Of a DNA stretch of 39,680 bases, positions 1 to 9,200 are shown in pieces. The stretch is from JBNJEA01 sp051745395 (GTDB taxonomy: Bacteria; Desulfobacterota; Desulfobacteria; Desulfobacterales; Desulfosalsimonadaceae): contig JBNJEA010000010.1 in the NCBI GenBank assembly GCA_051745395.1, forward strand, positions 1-39,680, in the 5' to 3' direction. Both the position numbers and the translations under genes were made by a program. The stretch's first letter is position 1; each line of letters starts with the position of its first letter. The notes beneath the pieces were generated by a model that saw nothing but the letters and a program-made list of their open reading frames with translations, was not told where the DNA came from and did no database searches.

Positions 1-1
1 G

Positions 2-202
2 CAGCGGGATTTGCAAGCCCTTGGCAGAGAGGCTTTTTTACATTATGAACCCAAGCGCCCGGGCCGGGGCATCAAAGAAATCTCGGCGGAGCAGGAAAAA
101 GCGATCCTTGGCGTACTGGAAACAAGTCCCGGTTATGGACCGGGGCAGGTGCGACAGCAGCTGCGGCGACAGGGTATTTGTAAGTCAGAATATATGAGGT
201 AG
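2..202 (+). pseudogene. Truncated transposase N-terminus (HTH part), open at left edge
   Basis: The frame is open from the left edge to a TAG at 200-202. It reads a basic segment followed by a helix-turn-helix-like stretch around GYGPGQVRQQLRRQG. That pattern (GYGP.QVR..L.RQG) is typical of the N-terminal DNA-binding part of DDE transposases with an integrase-like core (IS481/IS3-type style). Similarity ends abruptly after RRQGIC, where such proteins normally continue into a second helix and then the catalytic domain. The last few residues (KSEYMR) look like read-through into unrelated AT-rich DNA. I infer a broken insertion-sequence remnant, with its 5' part outside the window. The exact IS family cannot be assigned. 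Confidence 0.5.
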
Positions 203-341
203 AAATAAAGTTGTCTTTTCGAAACCCATTTTTCCCCCTGCATACAATATCATTTGGCGAAAATCATTTTATACACAATTCGAGTCTGGTTATACATTGG
301 GATATCAAAAGCAAGTTCCTATTCGTTTCTTCAGCCCCGCC

Positions 342-1124
342 TCAAATCAGTGACAGTTTATAAACATCCAGCGCATCGGCCTCCGGGTCAAACGGGCCGA
401 AGAGCAGGGCTTCGGGCGGGCCCTTGACCCGAACATAGACCGATTCGGTCGCTGAAACGGTGTTTCTGGCCGCCCAGGCAATAAATTCCCGGTCGCCAAG
501 AGCAAGGCTCATGTCGCGGACGGGGTATTCCAGGGTCGATGTTTGCGGAATTTGGCCGGCCGGGCCGATGCCCATGGCCTCGATGGCCGCCCCGGAGCCG
601 CGGGCGCCGAAAATGACCCCATCCCAGGCCCCGTCCGCCGGACCGGCCTCCAGCCACAGCCCGACCTGGGGCGGGGTATACACGTGCAGCCGGTATTCCG
701 ATTCAACGGGTTTGACCGGCAGGTTCGCCCTGGCCGTAATTTTGGCGCCCAGGGCCGGGTGGTCCGCGGCAAACACGCCGGCCCCGGCAAGCGGCACAGG
801 CAGTTTTTCGGTGACCGCCGCCGGATCATCGGTCATTATCATCATCGGGATCTGCCCGGCTTTCTGTGCCCGGACGGCGAGAGCCAAAAGAGATAATCCC
901 TGGATCACGGTGGGGGTGAAATCCGCGGCATCGCCCGCGATCAGCCAGAGCCCGGTCGCGTTTGCCGCAATTTCTTCTGTGGCACCGGACCATGCCAGGT
1001 TTTCCAGGTCATTTTTCCAGAAATGGCCGGCAACTCCCAGGCCGTATGCCGATACCATCTTGTAAACCGCCTGTGCGGCGGCTTCGTCGTTTTTGATCAT
1101 GCTGATCCAGACAGATTTGCTCAT
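342..1124 (-). CDS. Unknown protein, last gene of the T6SS operon
   Basis: I do not recognise this 260-residue protein. It starts at ATG 1124 behind a strong AAGGAG site five bases upstream and lies 74 bp after the SpoIIE phosphatase gene, so it is probably co-transcribed. There is no signal peptide and no clear transmembrane segment. The N-terminal 100 residues alternate predicted strands and helices (VWISMIKND, then an Ala-rich helix, GLWLIAGD, an Ala/Leu helix, IPMMIMTDD). This is loosely reminiscent of a flavodoxin- or TIR-like fold, but I see no catalytic glutamate signature. The remainder is Gly/Ala/Pro-rich with a short YRLHVYTPPQVGLWLE strand. Its position suggests a partner of the phosphatase switch or a system-specific accessory. 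Effector or immunity roles cannot be excluded. Confidence 0.75.
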   Translation of the reverse strand: MSKSVWISMIKNDEAAAQAVYKMVSAYGLGVAGHFWKNDLENLAWSGATEEIAANATGLWLIAGDAADFTPTVIQGLSLLALAVRAQKAGQIPMMIMTDDPAAVTEKLPVPLAGAGVFAADHPALGAKITARANLPVKPVESEYRLHVYTPPQVGLWLEAGPADGAWDGVIFGARGSGAAIEAMGIGPAGQIPQTSTLEYPVRDMSLALGDREFIAWAARNTVSATESVYVRVKGPPEALLFGPFDPEADALDVYKLSLI

Positions 1125-1135
1125 CCCTTCTCCTT

Positions 1136-1183
1136 GTTCGATTCTTTGTTCGGTTTTTTGACCGATTCTTTGTCTGGTTCTTT
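1136..1183. repeat. Four imperfect 12-bp tandem repeats
   Basis: Plus-strand units are GTTCGATTCTTT, GTTCGGTTTTTT, GACCGATTCTTT and GTCTGGTTCTTT, directly abutting. They occupy most of the 74-bp gap between the SpoIIE stop (1199) and the next start (1124). On the mRNA strand they would read as KN(R/Q)(T/S) repeats if translated, but this frame is not part of either gene. Confidence 0.8.
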
Positions 1184-1198
1184 GGGCGCAAGCGGCTT

Positions 1199-3148
1199 TT
1201 AAGCGGACGTGCCGTGATAGCCAACCGCCAACAGGGTGATGTCATCGGACTGGGCGGCATCCCCGGAATGGCGGTGCACATCGTTTACGATCCTTTCAAT
1301 CAGCCGCTCGGGGCGGTGTTTGGTGGAATCGGCCGCAATCTGCATCAAACGGTTTTCGCCGTAGAGATGGTGATCCTTGTCCATGGCCTCGGTCACCCCG
1401 TCGGTATAGAGCAGCAGCATGGCGCCGGGCGGCAGCCGCATGCTGCGGGTTTCGTATTGCACTTCTTCGGCCACCCCCAGCACAAGGCCGGAGGGCAGCG
1501 GCAGCCATTCCGGCGGGCGGTCGGGCGGAAAAAACAGCGGCGGATTATGGCCGGCGTTGGAATACTGCAGCTCCCCGGTGTTGAGATCTAAAATGCCGCA
1601 GCACAGGGTCACAAACATCATGGAAGCATTGTCGCGGGAGAGCTCCGCATTGACTCTTTCCAGAATATCCGATGGCGTGCGTCCGGCCTCGGCCATGCCC
1701 TTTATCAGCGTTTTGGTCACCGCCATGAAAAGCGCGGCGGGCACGCCTTTGTCCGATACATCACCGATGGCGAAAAAAAGGTGGTCCGCATCCATCAGGA
1801 AAAAATCGTATAGATCCCCGCCCACTTCCCGGGCGGGCTCGATGGCGGCGGCAAGCTCGTACTCCTCGCGCGGTGGCTCGAGCTGAACCTGCTGCGGGAG
1901 AAAGCTCATCTGGATGCGATGGGCGATTTTGAGCTCCCCCTCGATTTTCTCCTTGGCGGCCGTGGTTTCCTTGAGGTGCTCAATGTATTCCCTGAGCGTC
2001 CGGCGCATGTTTTCAAACGCGCCCGAGAGCTGGCCGATCTCGTCGCGGGAGTGCATCTCCGGGATTTGGATGTCCAGGTTGCCCCGGGCGATCTCGGCGG
2101 TACTTTCAGCCAGGGTCCGTATGGGCCGGGTAAATTTTCTGGCGACCAGCATGATGGCCATGGCAAGCAGGCTCAAGCCCGCGATGCCCGCGGCCAGGGT
2201 TTTCACCGTCTGGCGGCGGACCTCCAGGAACAGCTCATCGTGGGGGATGACCAGACCCAGCGACCACCCGTTCTTGGTAAAGGGCCGGTAAAACACCCAG
2301 GATCTGGTTTGCAGGTGCGGGCTGGCAAACTGCTGCCGGCCGGTCCGGCCTTTGGTCATGGCCCGGCCGATCTCTGCCAGCTGCGGGTTGCCCGTTTTCT
2401 GTGACAGGGTAAACAGGCTTTCGTTCATCTCGTACCGGCGATTCGGATGCGATATAAAGGCGCCGCTGCCGGAGATGAGAAACGCATACCCGGTTTCTAC
2501 ATACTGAAGCCCGGAGATGATGCGGGTCAGCCAGTCCATTACAATATCGGCCGTCACAACGCCGGAGAAAGACTTTCCTTCGTGTTTTCCCGAAAACGGA
2601 ACGGAATAGGTGCACATCAGGGCATCACTGCCGGCCGTCGCGTAATAGGGCTCGGTCCACAGGGCAGCGCCGGATTGGAGGGGGTTTTGGAACCAGGCCT
2701 TTCCGCGGTAGTTGAAATCCCCGACCGCCAGGTCCTCATAGGCCAGCCCGTCGCCTTTCCTGTAGTAATAGGGCGCAAAAGCGGTTCGGTCCCCGTATTC
2801 AGCCACTACCGTAATGCTGAAAACGTCCGGGTTGGCCTTCAGGCAGTCGGTCATCAGGGAGCGGGCGGCGGCTTCAGCGCCTTCTCCGCCCTCGATGCTC
2901 AGCGCAACGACTTCGGCCACGGTTTCAATGACCGCCAGCTTTTTTTCAATCTGGTCGACCGCACCCCGTGCCCGGTGGGCGGCATGCGTCTCCGTGGTGG
3001 CCACGACATACTGATGCGAGAAATAATAATCATACAGGAAAACAAGCAAAAAGATCAGGCTGGTCGCGGAAAAGACCATGATCGCAAGCTTCATGGCAAG
3101 ACTGCCGGACCTTTGCTTTTTTCGTGTCTGCAGGTTTTTTTCAGGCAT
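1199..3148 (-). CDS. Membrane sensor SpoIIE-type protein phosphatase (Cache-HAMP-PP2C)
   Basis: This 649-residue protein has a transmembrane helix at about 20-41, a periplasmic Cache-like sensor at about 45-310, a second helix at about 317-337, a HAMP linker at 338-392, a short coiled coil, then a SpoIIE/PP2C phosphatase domain at about 425-645. Metal-binding acidic motifs are visible (GGDLYDF near 443-449, GDVSDKG near 462-468, SDDITLL near the C-terminus). The family dephosphorylates STAS anti-anti-sigma proteins, reversing RsbW-type kinases. The kinase and STAS genes lie immediately upstream (10-bp gap), so this is the phosphatase of a three-gene partner switch with an external input. The start at ATG 3148 has only a weak ribosome site. 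The ligand is unknown. Confidence 0.93.
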   Translation of the reverse strand: MPEKNLQTRKKQRSGSLAMKLAIMVFSATSLIFLLVFLYDYYFSHQYVVATTETHAAHRARGAVDQIEKKLAVIETVAEVVALSIEGGEGAEAAARSLMTDCLKANPDVFSITVVAEYGDRTAFAPYYYRKGDGLAYEDLAVGDFNYRGKAWFQNPLQSGAALWTEPYYATAGSDALMCTYSVPFSGKHEGKSFSGVVTADIVMDWLTRIISGLQYVETGYAFLISGSGAFISHPNRRYEMNESLFTLSQKTGNPQLAEIGRAMTKGRTGRQQFASPHLQTRSWVFYRPFTKNGWSLGLVIPHDELFLEVRRQTVKTLAAGIAGLSLLAMAIMLVARKFTRPIRTLAESTAEIARGNLDIQIPEMHSRDEIGQLSGAFENMRRTLREYIEHLKETTAAKEKIEGELKIAHRIQMSFLPQQVQLEPPREEYELAAAIEPAREVGGDLYDFFLMDADHLFFAIGDVSDKGVPAALFMAVTKTLIKGMAEAGRTPSDILERVNAELSRDNASMMFVTLCCGILDLNTGELQYSNAGHNPPLFFPPDRPPEWLPLPSGLVLGVAEEVQYETRSMRLPPGAMLLLYTDGVTEAMDKDHHLYGENRLMQIAADSTKHRPERLIERIVNDVHRHSGDAAQSDDITLLAVGYHGTSA

Positions 3149-3158
3149 TGCCGATCAT

Positions 3159-3611
3159 CTACGTAGCGGTTTCGGGTTGGATCTTTTTGCAGAACAGGAC
3201 CACGTTGGTATCGTCTGCGCGGCAGTAGTCCAGGCGGTCGGCCATTTCGCGCACCAGGAAGACCCCGAGTCCGCCGACAGGGCGCTGGTCGATGTCTTCG
3301 GTTAAGTCCGGCGCTTCGGCGGATAATGGATTAAAGGGTGTTCCCTGGTCCAGGACCGCCATGCAAAAGGTTTCCGGATCGGCCATACCGCATCGCAGCT
3401 CGATATCCCCCGTTTCGTCCGTATCCGAATAGGCATAATGCACCACATTGACCAGCAGCTCCTCGCCGGCCAGCTTGAGTTTCGGGATCAGCGAGGCTTC
3501 GAGGCCCAAAGATTCGGCGGTTTGCCCGATAAATTCGAGGAATCCATGCAGCGACTCCATGCGGGCCGGCAGTTTCAGCCCATGGGGGAATGTGAGCGCT
3601 TCATCCTTCAA
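3159..3611 (-). CDS. RsbW-like anti-sigma serine kinase (HATPase_c_2)
   Basis: With a TTG start at 3611 this is 150 residues, the usual length for RsbW/SpoIIAB-like kinases. The GHKL ATPase boxes are visible: N-box EELLVNVVHYAY with Asn55, G1 LDQGTPF with Asp88, and G2 GGLG at 113-116. The family phosphorylates a STAS protein on Ser and, in the alternative state, binds a target (a sigma factor or another regulator). The TTG start overlaps the end of the STAS gene by 11 bp, implying translational coupling. An ATG at codon 18 would cut into the fold's first strand. The frame stays open further upstream inside the STAS gene, but that part is shadow. The target is not identified. Confidence 0.88.
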   Translation of the reverse strand: MKDEALTFPHGLKLPARMESLHGFLEFIGQTAESLGLEASLIPKLKLAGEELLVNVVHYAYSDTDETGDIELRCGMADPETFCMAVLDQGTPFNPLSAEAPDLTEDIDQRPVGGLGVFLVREMADRLDYCRADDTNVVLFCKKIQPETAT

Positions 3612-3930
3612 GTGCGGCCTCGAGCGTGTCGTATATGTTAAAAATATTGTTAAAGCCGGACATGTGAAAGACTTCTTCGACCATGCCGTCCATGTTGCAC
3701 AAGGCAAGGGCCCCGCCCGAGGGCTTGAGTTTCTTGCCCACCACCAGGACGCTTCTAAGGCCTGCGCTGCTGATGTATTCCAGGTTTTCAAAGTCGGCGA
3801 TCAGGTTTGTTTCGCCTTTTTCGATCCATTTCTCGCATTCTTTTTCAAATGCCTGCGATGTGCCGGCATCCATGCGGCCGGAGGGATTGATAACGACCGC
3901 ATCGCCTTCTTTATAGCTTTCACACTCCAT
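3601..3930 (-). CDS. STAS-domain anti-anti-sigma factor (RsbV-like)
   Basis: A 109-residue single STAS domain. It opens with beta strands around AVVINPSGRMDAG and contains the motif ISSAGLRS at 53-60, where RsbV/SpoIIAA proteins carry the serine phosphorylated by their cognate kinase (Ser54 or Ser55 here). It directly precedes and overlaps the RsbW-like gene and is followed by the SpoIIE phosphatase, giving a full partner-switching triad. The gap from the PAAR-like gene is 54 bp. In known systems the unphosphorylated form sequesters the kinase and frees its target. Whether that target is a sigma factor or a T6SS component here is unknown. Confidence 0.92.
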   Translation of the reverse strand: MECESYKEGDAVVINPSGRMDAGTSQAFEKECEKWIEKGETNLIADFENLEYISSAGLRSVLVVGKKLKPSGGALALCNMDGMVEEVFHMSGFNNIFNIYDTLEAALEG

Positions 3931-3984
3931 TTAAGATAACTCCTGAGCTTAATTTTTTGGCTATTCGTATGTTCGGAACCGTTC

Positions 3985-4392
3985 TCAACCCAGGGTCAGG
4001 ACTGTCACCTGGCTCGGCGACAGGCACATACCGGGCGCGTTCTGGATCATTCCCATGGAGTTTTGCCCGGTGACGCTGGTCATCCGCTGGGCCGGCGCCC
4101 CGCCGGTAAATATGGTGAAGCAGCCCACGTTGTAGTTGGTCTGGCCGCCGATGGCCTGGTCCGCCAAACCCAGCAGCACGCCGGGCTGATCGCCCGCGCT
4201 TACCATGCCCTTGGAGAGTTGATTCAAAACGGGCATGGCGTCAACGGTAATGGTATAGGCCGCCGGCGCCGAAGTGGTCGAGCTGGCCGTATTCGGGTAG
4301 GGGATGGGCGCCACTGCACCGGGCGGTACCGGGGTCTTGCAGACATCCGGAAAGCCTAAATCCATTCCCGGCCCCATATTGAGCATGAACAT
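3985..4392 (-). CDS. DUF4150 PAAR-like spike-tip protein
   Basis: This 135-residue protein has the DUF4150/PAAR-like pattern: an N-terminal Pro-rich segment (KTPVPPG, then PIPYPNTA), a Gly-rich centre, and a C-terminal strand ending in SQVTVLTLG. Such proteins cap the VgrG spike in many T6SS loci and are often fused to toxins. This one is stand-alone, with no C-terminal toxin. The start is set by a near-perfect AGGAGGT five bases before ATG 4392. It lies 19 bp after the DUF3540 gene, and the two families commonly travel together with DUF2169 and pentapeptide proteins. I infer it forms the spike tip or anchors cargo. Confidence 0.85.
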   Translation of the reverse strand: MFMLNMGPGMDLGFPDVCKTPVPPGAVAPIPYPNTASSTTSAPAAYTITVDAMPVLNQLSKGMVSAGDQPGVLLGLADQAIGGQTNYNVGCFTIFTGGAPAQRMTSVTGQNSMGMIQNAPGMCLSPSQVTVLTLG

Positions 4393-4411
4393 AATGACCT
4401 CCTTTCAGGGT

Positions 4412-5077
4412 TTAACTCAAATTAATCTGTCCCCCGTTGATGGAAACCAGCTCCTCTCCTGTATGAACGGCGTTTTTGGAATGCATGGTCAGCGTCTTTT
4501 CAGTGAGATACCGGGCCGATTCCGCCTGGGTCTCGTCGTGTTCCCGGATGTAGCGGACCGAATTGTCCGCCCGCAGGGTAAACCGCTTGACCAGCTGGTC
4601 CACCAGACGGGCGGCGGATTTGACCACCTCCACCTGGACTTTGAGCATGCGCCCGAAAACCGTGCATTCATCAATAGTGGTCTCCGCCTTGTGGGCATGG
4701 GCCCGGATTTCATGGCTGGCCAGGTCGAAGCGCCCGGCGGCCGCCACCCGAACGTCCTGTTCGGATTGAAGCTGCAGGCCCCCGTCACTGACCCGCAGCC
4801 GGGTGGGGCCGTCAAAGGCCACCTGATTTTCCACGGGGTTGTCCGTGCTGCGGCTCAGCACGGAGAGAATAAAATGCGTGTCCGGATCGCCGGGGTCCGA
4901 AAAAATCAGAACCCGGTCGCCGGTTTCCGGGACGAGCAAACAGCTGCTGGCTTTTTGCGCCCGCAGGCCGGATGCCGGGGTCTGCACATGGTAATAGAGC
5001 CCTGTCCGTCCGGTGATAAGGCCGGAAAAAAAAGACCCGCCGTGACTATTATCCGCATACATGGCTGCTTCATTCAT
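4412..5077 (-). CDS. DUF3540 T6SS accessory protein
   Basis: This 221-residue protein matches the DUF3540 pattern. The N-terminal beta-rich, OB-like half includes a LLVPETGDRVLIFSD stretch resembling the gp5/VgrG needle-base segment. It is followed by strands rich in Val/Leu (RLRVSDGGLQLQSEQDVRV) and a C-terminal helix with a short parallel-beta tail. DUF3540 proteins occur next to DUF4150 and DUF2169 genes in T6SS spike islands; their biochemical role is not established. The layout suggests a short VgrG-like spike or adaptor piece between VgrG and the PAAR-like tip. That role is inference; the family call is fairly firm. Confidence 0.8.
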   Translation of the reverse strand: MNEAAMYADNSHGGSFFSGLITGRTGLYYHVQTPASGLRAQKASSCLLVPETGDRVLIFSDPGDPDTHFILSVLSRSTDNPVENQVAFDGPTRLRVSDGGLQLQSEQDVRVAAAGRFDLASHEIRAHAHKAETTIDECTVFGRMLKVQVEVVKSAARLVDQLVKRFTLRADNSVRYIREHDETQAESARYLTEKTLTMHSKNAVHTGEELVSINGGQINLS

Positions 5078-5145
5078 TGTGTACGCTCTTTCATTGAATT
5101 CGGGTTAAATATCATCGTCGGGCCTGAACTGAGTTCAGGTCCTGC

Positions 5146-6213
5146 TCAGTCCGGAACCGACTCCGGCGGCTGCCAGGCTTCCGCCTCGGCCAGGCCGTCG
5201 GGCGACCCCCGGGGTTTGGCGGGCGGCGCCTTTTTCCAGTCCACCCCTTCGTCTTTGGTCTTGTGCATCCGGGCCATGTAGAGGGCCGTGTCTTTGAAGA
5301 CCGCATTTGAGATGTCGGCATAGCTGAGCTCCAGGTACCGGCAGTTGGCCCGGGTAAAGTCCGCTCCCGCCGCACTGACCTTCTCCAGGGAGGCGGATTC
5401 TAGGACCGCACCATCCAGCAGCGCCCCTTCGAGATTGGCCTCGCCCAGGTAGGCCTGCTCCAGCACGGTCTTTTTCAGGCTGGCGCCTGCCATGTTGGCC
5501 TGGTGGAACATGCTCTGCCTGGCCACGGCACCGTCCAGCTTCGCCCCCTGCATATCCGCGCCCGTAAATGCGCAGGCGCTGATGTCGGCATCGCTGAAAT
5601 CGGCCCCGCCAAGGGCGGCATTTGAGAAATTGACCTCCCGGAAGCGCATGCCGCTAAAATCCTGGCCGGCCAGGTCGCAGCCGGCCAGCAGCACCTTGTG
5701 CAGGGTTGCCCCCCGGAACAAGGCTCCGCTCAAGCCGGCGTTTTGAAAAATGGCCTTGTAGAGCCGGGCGCCTGTAAAGTCGGCGGCTTGGCAGTGGGCA
5801 TCCTGCAGCACGGCTTTCTCAAAATCCGTCTTCAGAAAACAAGCGCCGGAAAGATTCGTCTCCTGCAGGAGGGTCCACGATACCCGGGCCCCTGAGAAGT
5901 CACTGCCTGAAAGATCGGAACTGTCGAACAGGGTCTGGTGCATCAGCGCGTTTTTGAAGCTTGTCTTGCTTAAATCCATCTTCCGAAGATCCATTCGGGT
6001 CAGGTCCGTCTCATCAAAGAGCGCGCCGACAAAACTGCATTTCTGGAACCCGGTCCGGGTGATTTTCGCCTTGCGGAAATCCGCGCGGTTGAAAATCACG
6101 TTTTCAAAACGCCCTCCGCCAAGATCCGCCCCGGCCAGGTCGATCCCTGAGAGATCGGTGTTCTCAATGGTTTCGTTTGCCGCGATAGCTTCAATTATTT
6201 CTTTTTGATCCAA
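5146..6213 (-). CDS. Pentapeptide-repeat protein of the T6SS cargo cassette
   Basis: This 355-residue protein is almost entirely A(D/N)LXX-type pentapeptide repeats from about residue 18 to 325 (for example LSGIDLAGADLGG, ADFSDADISA), which fold as a right-handed quadrilateral beta helix. The last 30 residues are Pro/Glu/Lys-rich and probably disordered. There is no signal peptide or membrane helix. It follows the DUF2169-pentapeptide giant gene by 34 bp and resembles that protein's C-terminal half, so it may be a paralogous detached copy. Pentapeptide proteins next to DUF2169 are common in T6SS islands, as adaptors or cargo; the specific role here is unknown. Confidence 0.88.
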   Translation of the reverse strand: MDQKEIIEAIAANETIENTDLSGIDLAGADLGGGRFENVIFNRADFRKAKITRTGFQKCSFVGALFDETDLTRMDLRKMDLSKTSFKNALMHQTLFDSSDLSGSDFSGARVSWTLLQETNLSGACFLKTDFEKAVLQDAHCQAADFTGARLYKAIFQNAGLSGALFRGATLHKVLLAGCDLAGQDFSGMRFREVNFSNAALGGADFSDADISACAFTGADMQGAKLDGAVARQSMFHQANMAGASLKKTVLEQAYLGEANLEGALLDGAVLESASLEKVSAAGADFTRANCRYLELSYADISNAVFKDTALYMARMHKTKDEGVDWKKAPPAKPRGSPDGLAEAEAWQPPESVPD

Positions 6214-6247
6214 TATAAAACCTTATGGCGTAAAGGGATAATCCTGT

Positions 6248-9200
6248 TTACGTCTCCAGGAACTGCTCCCGCCCGTCGGCGAGCAGCGTGAGTTTAAGGT
6301 TGCTGCCTTCCAGATTGGTGCGGCCGACTTCCGCCTTGTATAGGTCCGCGCCATATAAGTTGCTTGAAGACAGATCGGCGTTTACCAGGCGGCTTCGCCG
6401 CAAAGAGCCGGTCATCAGGTTGATTCCGCGCATGTCGGCGTCCTCCAGATTGACCCGGTTGAATTTGGTGCGCGGTGCAACGGTTTTTCGCATACAGGCG
6501 CCGACAAGTTGGCAGCCCTCGACAAGCGTTCCGTCCATATGGGCTTTTCGCAGATCGGCTTCGGAAAGATCACTGTCCTTGATGCAGCTCTCCCGCATCT
6601 TTGCAAAGCGCAGGTCACTGCCTGGAAAAGCGCTTTCCTGGCAAATGGAGGCCCGGCTCAAATCGGCTTCGAAAAATGAGACACTCCGGCCCCGTGAGTT
6701 CATGAACATGCAGGCCGGCAGGCTTGCCTGGGTATAGGCGGCAGCATCCAGAACGCAGTCCTGGAAAAGACACTTGTAGCCGCGCATACGGGTAAAATCC
6801 ATTGCCGTCCCGGTGACGCCGTTGAATACCACCAGTTCCAGGGATGCATCCACAAACAGGGTCCGGTCGGCGGTGCAGGTTTGAAATGAGACCAGTTCCA
6901 GCCGGGCGCCGGAGAAATCCGTATCCGTCAAATCCGCATCGGAGAAGGCCGCCTGCTTCAAGCGCACAGAGCGCATGACAGCCCCTGTCATGGCTGCCTT
7001 GGTTAAAATCGCCATGTTCGCGGCTGCCCCGGTCAGGTCGGCCCCGCTGAAATCCGCTCTGTCCGCCATTGCGCCGGACAGGTCAGCCTCTGAGAGCGCG
7101 GCCCCGGCAAAGCAGGTTTCAATGCACTGGGCTCTGGAAAGGTCGGCGCCCCTCAAGTCCAGGCCGGACAGATCCAGGCCGGAAAGGTTGTACAGGGAAA
7201 GACTCTCCCCCCGGCCGTGGAGGGAAATGACCTCATCCCGTGTCAGTGACCGCATCCGGTCCGGATCAAGTCCGTTTGCGCGCAATTTTTCCGCCGCCTC
7301 CTCCGGGAGCTTGCCGGAGTCCAGCTCGGCCAGTTTCGCATCGGCTGCCTTTTGAATATCCCGGGCCTGGCTTTCCACTTGCCCGACGTTTGCGGCCACC
7401 TTTTCCATGTCGCTGATGGCTTTTTGAAATCTGGCTTCCAGCTCAGGTGTGATCTGGTCCTGTCTGACCAGTATTTCTCTTTCGGTTTTGATTTTTTCTA
7501 CTGCATCCCGGCCCATCGCGGAAGCCGAGCCGGTCTCTGTTTTTTTGGCATTTTCCATTACGGCGACCAGCTCGGAGCGCGGCCGTCCCAGATGCTCGGC
7601 AGCCTCGTCAAGCGCTTTTTCGATTTCAGGGCCGGCCGGGTCGTCTCCGGGATTGTAGAAGGCAAGGATTTCCTCCATGGCCTGATCCATCAAGGCTTTG
7701 ATATCCAGCTGCGGTATGTTCGGCATAAAATTGCCCGGCGTTTTCCCTGCGGCGGGCAGGGCGATTTCGACATTGTGCGCCTGCGCGAAGTCATCTGGAA
7801 GGGCGCTGAGTATCCAGGGCCGGATTTTCAGCCCATCCTGATAGGCCGTAAACAAAGACTCCTGCTCATCCGGGAGGATCAGGTTCCTGGCGTTTTCCCG
7901 CTCTTTCCGGACAGCTTCCAGCTGATCGGCGCAGGAGGCCGGCGACGCAATCAGGAGAATATCTTCTGCGGCAGACAGCGCATTTTCGGCATCCTCCCCG
8001 GCTTCGGCCTCCGGATCCGGAAGCCAGAATACATGGCAGGCATCGCCTGTTTCCTGTTCCAGGAGAAGTCCTGCCATCTGCTCTGAGGTGATCAGGACCG
8101 GGGCGTTTTCCTCCATGCAGGCGGGCATGAAAACCGGAGCATCGTTGGATCCGGGCAGGATGAACGCCTTATCCGGATCTGTCCAGTCCGGCCCCGTCCG
8201 GACGGCAACCCGGAAGGTTTCCGCCTCGTTGAAAACCGGCAGGACAAGGCCGGGCGGTATCGTTATAGGATTCTCCTCCAGATCCTCGGGGTCAAGCCCC
8301 AGGGATTCGGCTTCCATCGTAATTGTTTCGGGATTAATGCCCAGCCAGGCCCGCTCGATGGTATGGGTCTCAAAACCAAGCTCGAAAAGGCGAGCCATGG
8401 CATCCGGATCGTTTTCCAGGTTTTTTCTGGCCTGCAGGACAAAAGCGAAGGCTTGCGCCTGCCAGGGCTCGGCCGCGGGCGGTTCAAGGGCCTGATCCGG
8501 ATCCACCCCCAATTTTTCCAGATCCTCGGCGCTGAAGCTTTCCTTGAGGTCCTGGGCGGTCTGTTTTTTTGCCGCCTCTCCCAGCTGGGCAAGATCATCG
8601 GCCTTGGCGGCAGCCGCATCGATGCCCTTTGACGTGTCCGCCATTTGTTTCCGGAAATGGTCAAACTGCTGGAGATCAATTTTTACCAGGTGGCCGTATT
8701 GTTTGTGCATGTCCCGGGACATGGCCTCGAGCTTGTCAATGGCCGGAGAACCCTCGGAGATGACTTTTTTCAGGCGGGAAGCGGTTTCGTCCGGGGTATA
8801 AGACAATTGCGGAGATTTGCCCATGGCCTGTTTTTTCATCTCCTCGATCCGTTTGGGGATGTTTCGCCAGGTTTTGAGCATGCTTTCAAATTCGGGGGCG
8901 GCCTTTTCAAAGGGCGCCATGTCCACCGGAACGCTCATATCCATGGTTGCATACATCTTATCCCGGTAATATTCAAGGCTTCCGGGCGATTCGTCGGTCG
9001 GCTCCTTTGTCAGGTAGAGCCGATGGATGTCCAGGTAGTCCTCGTCCTGGATTTCCACCGACCCGTGATAAATGAGCACGCCCAACAGGGCATCGGGAAA
9101 AAACCAGATCGTGTCGAGCTTCAGCCGGGCCTCCTCAAAGAGCAGGTTCTCCGGTTCAAATCCTTTTTTGGGATCGATCTTCCTGGAGACGAACTGCCGG

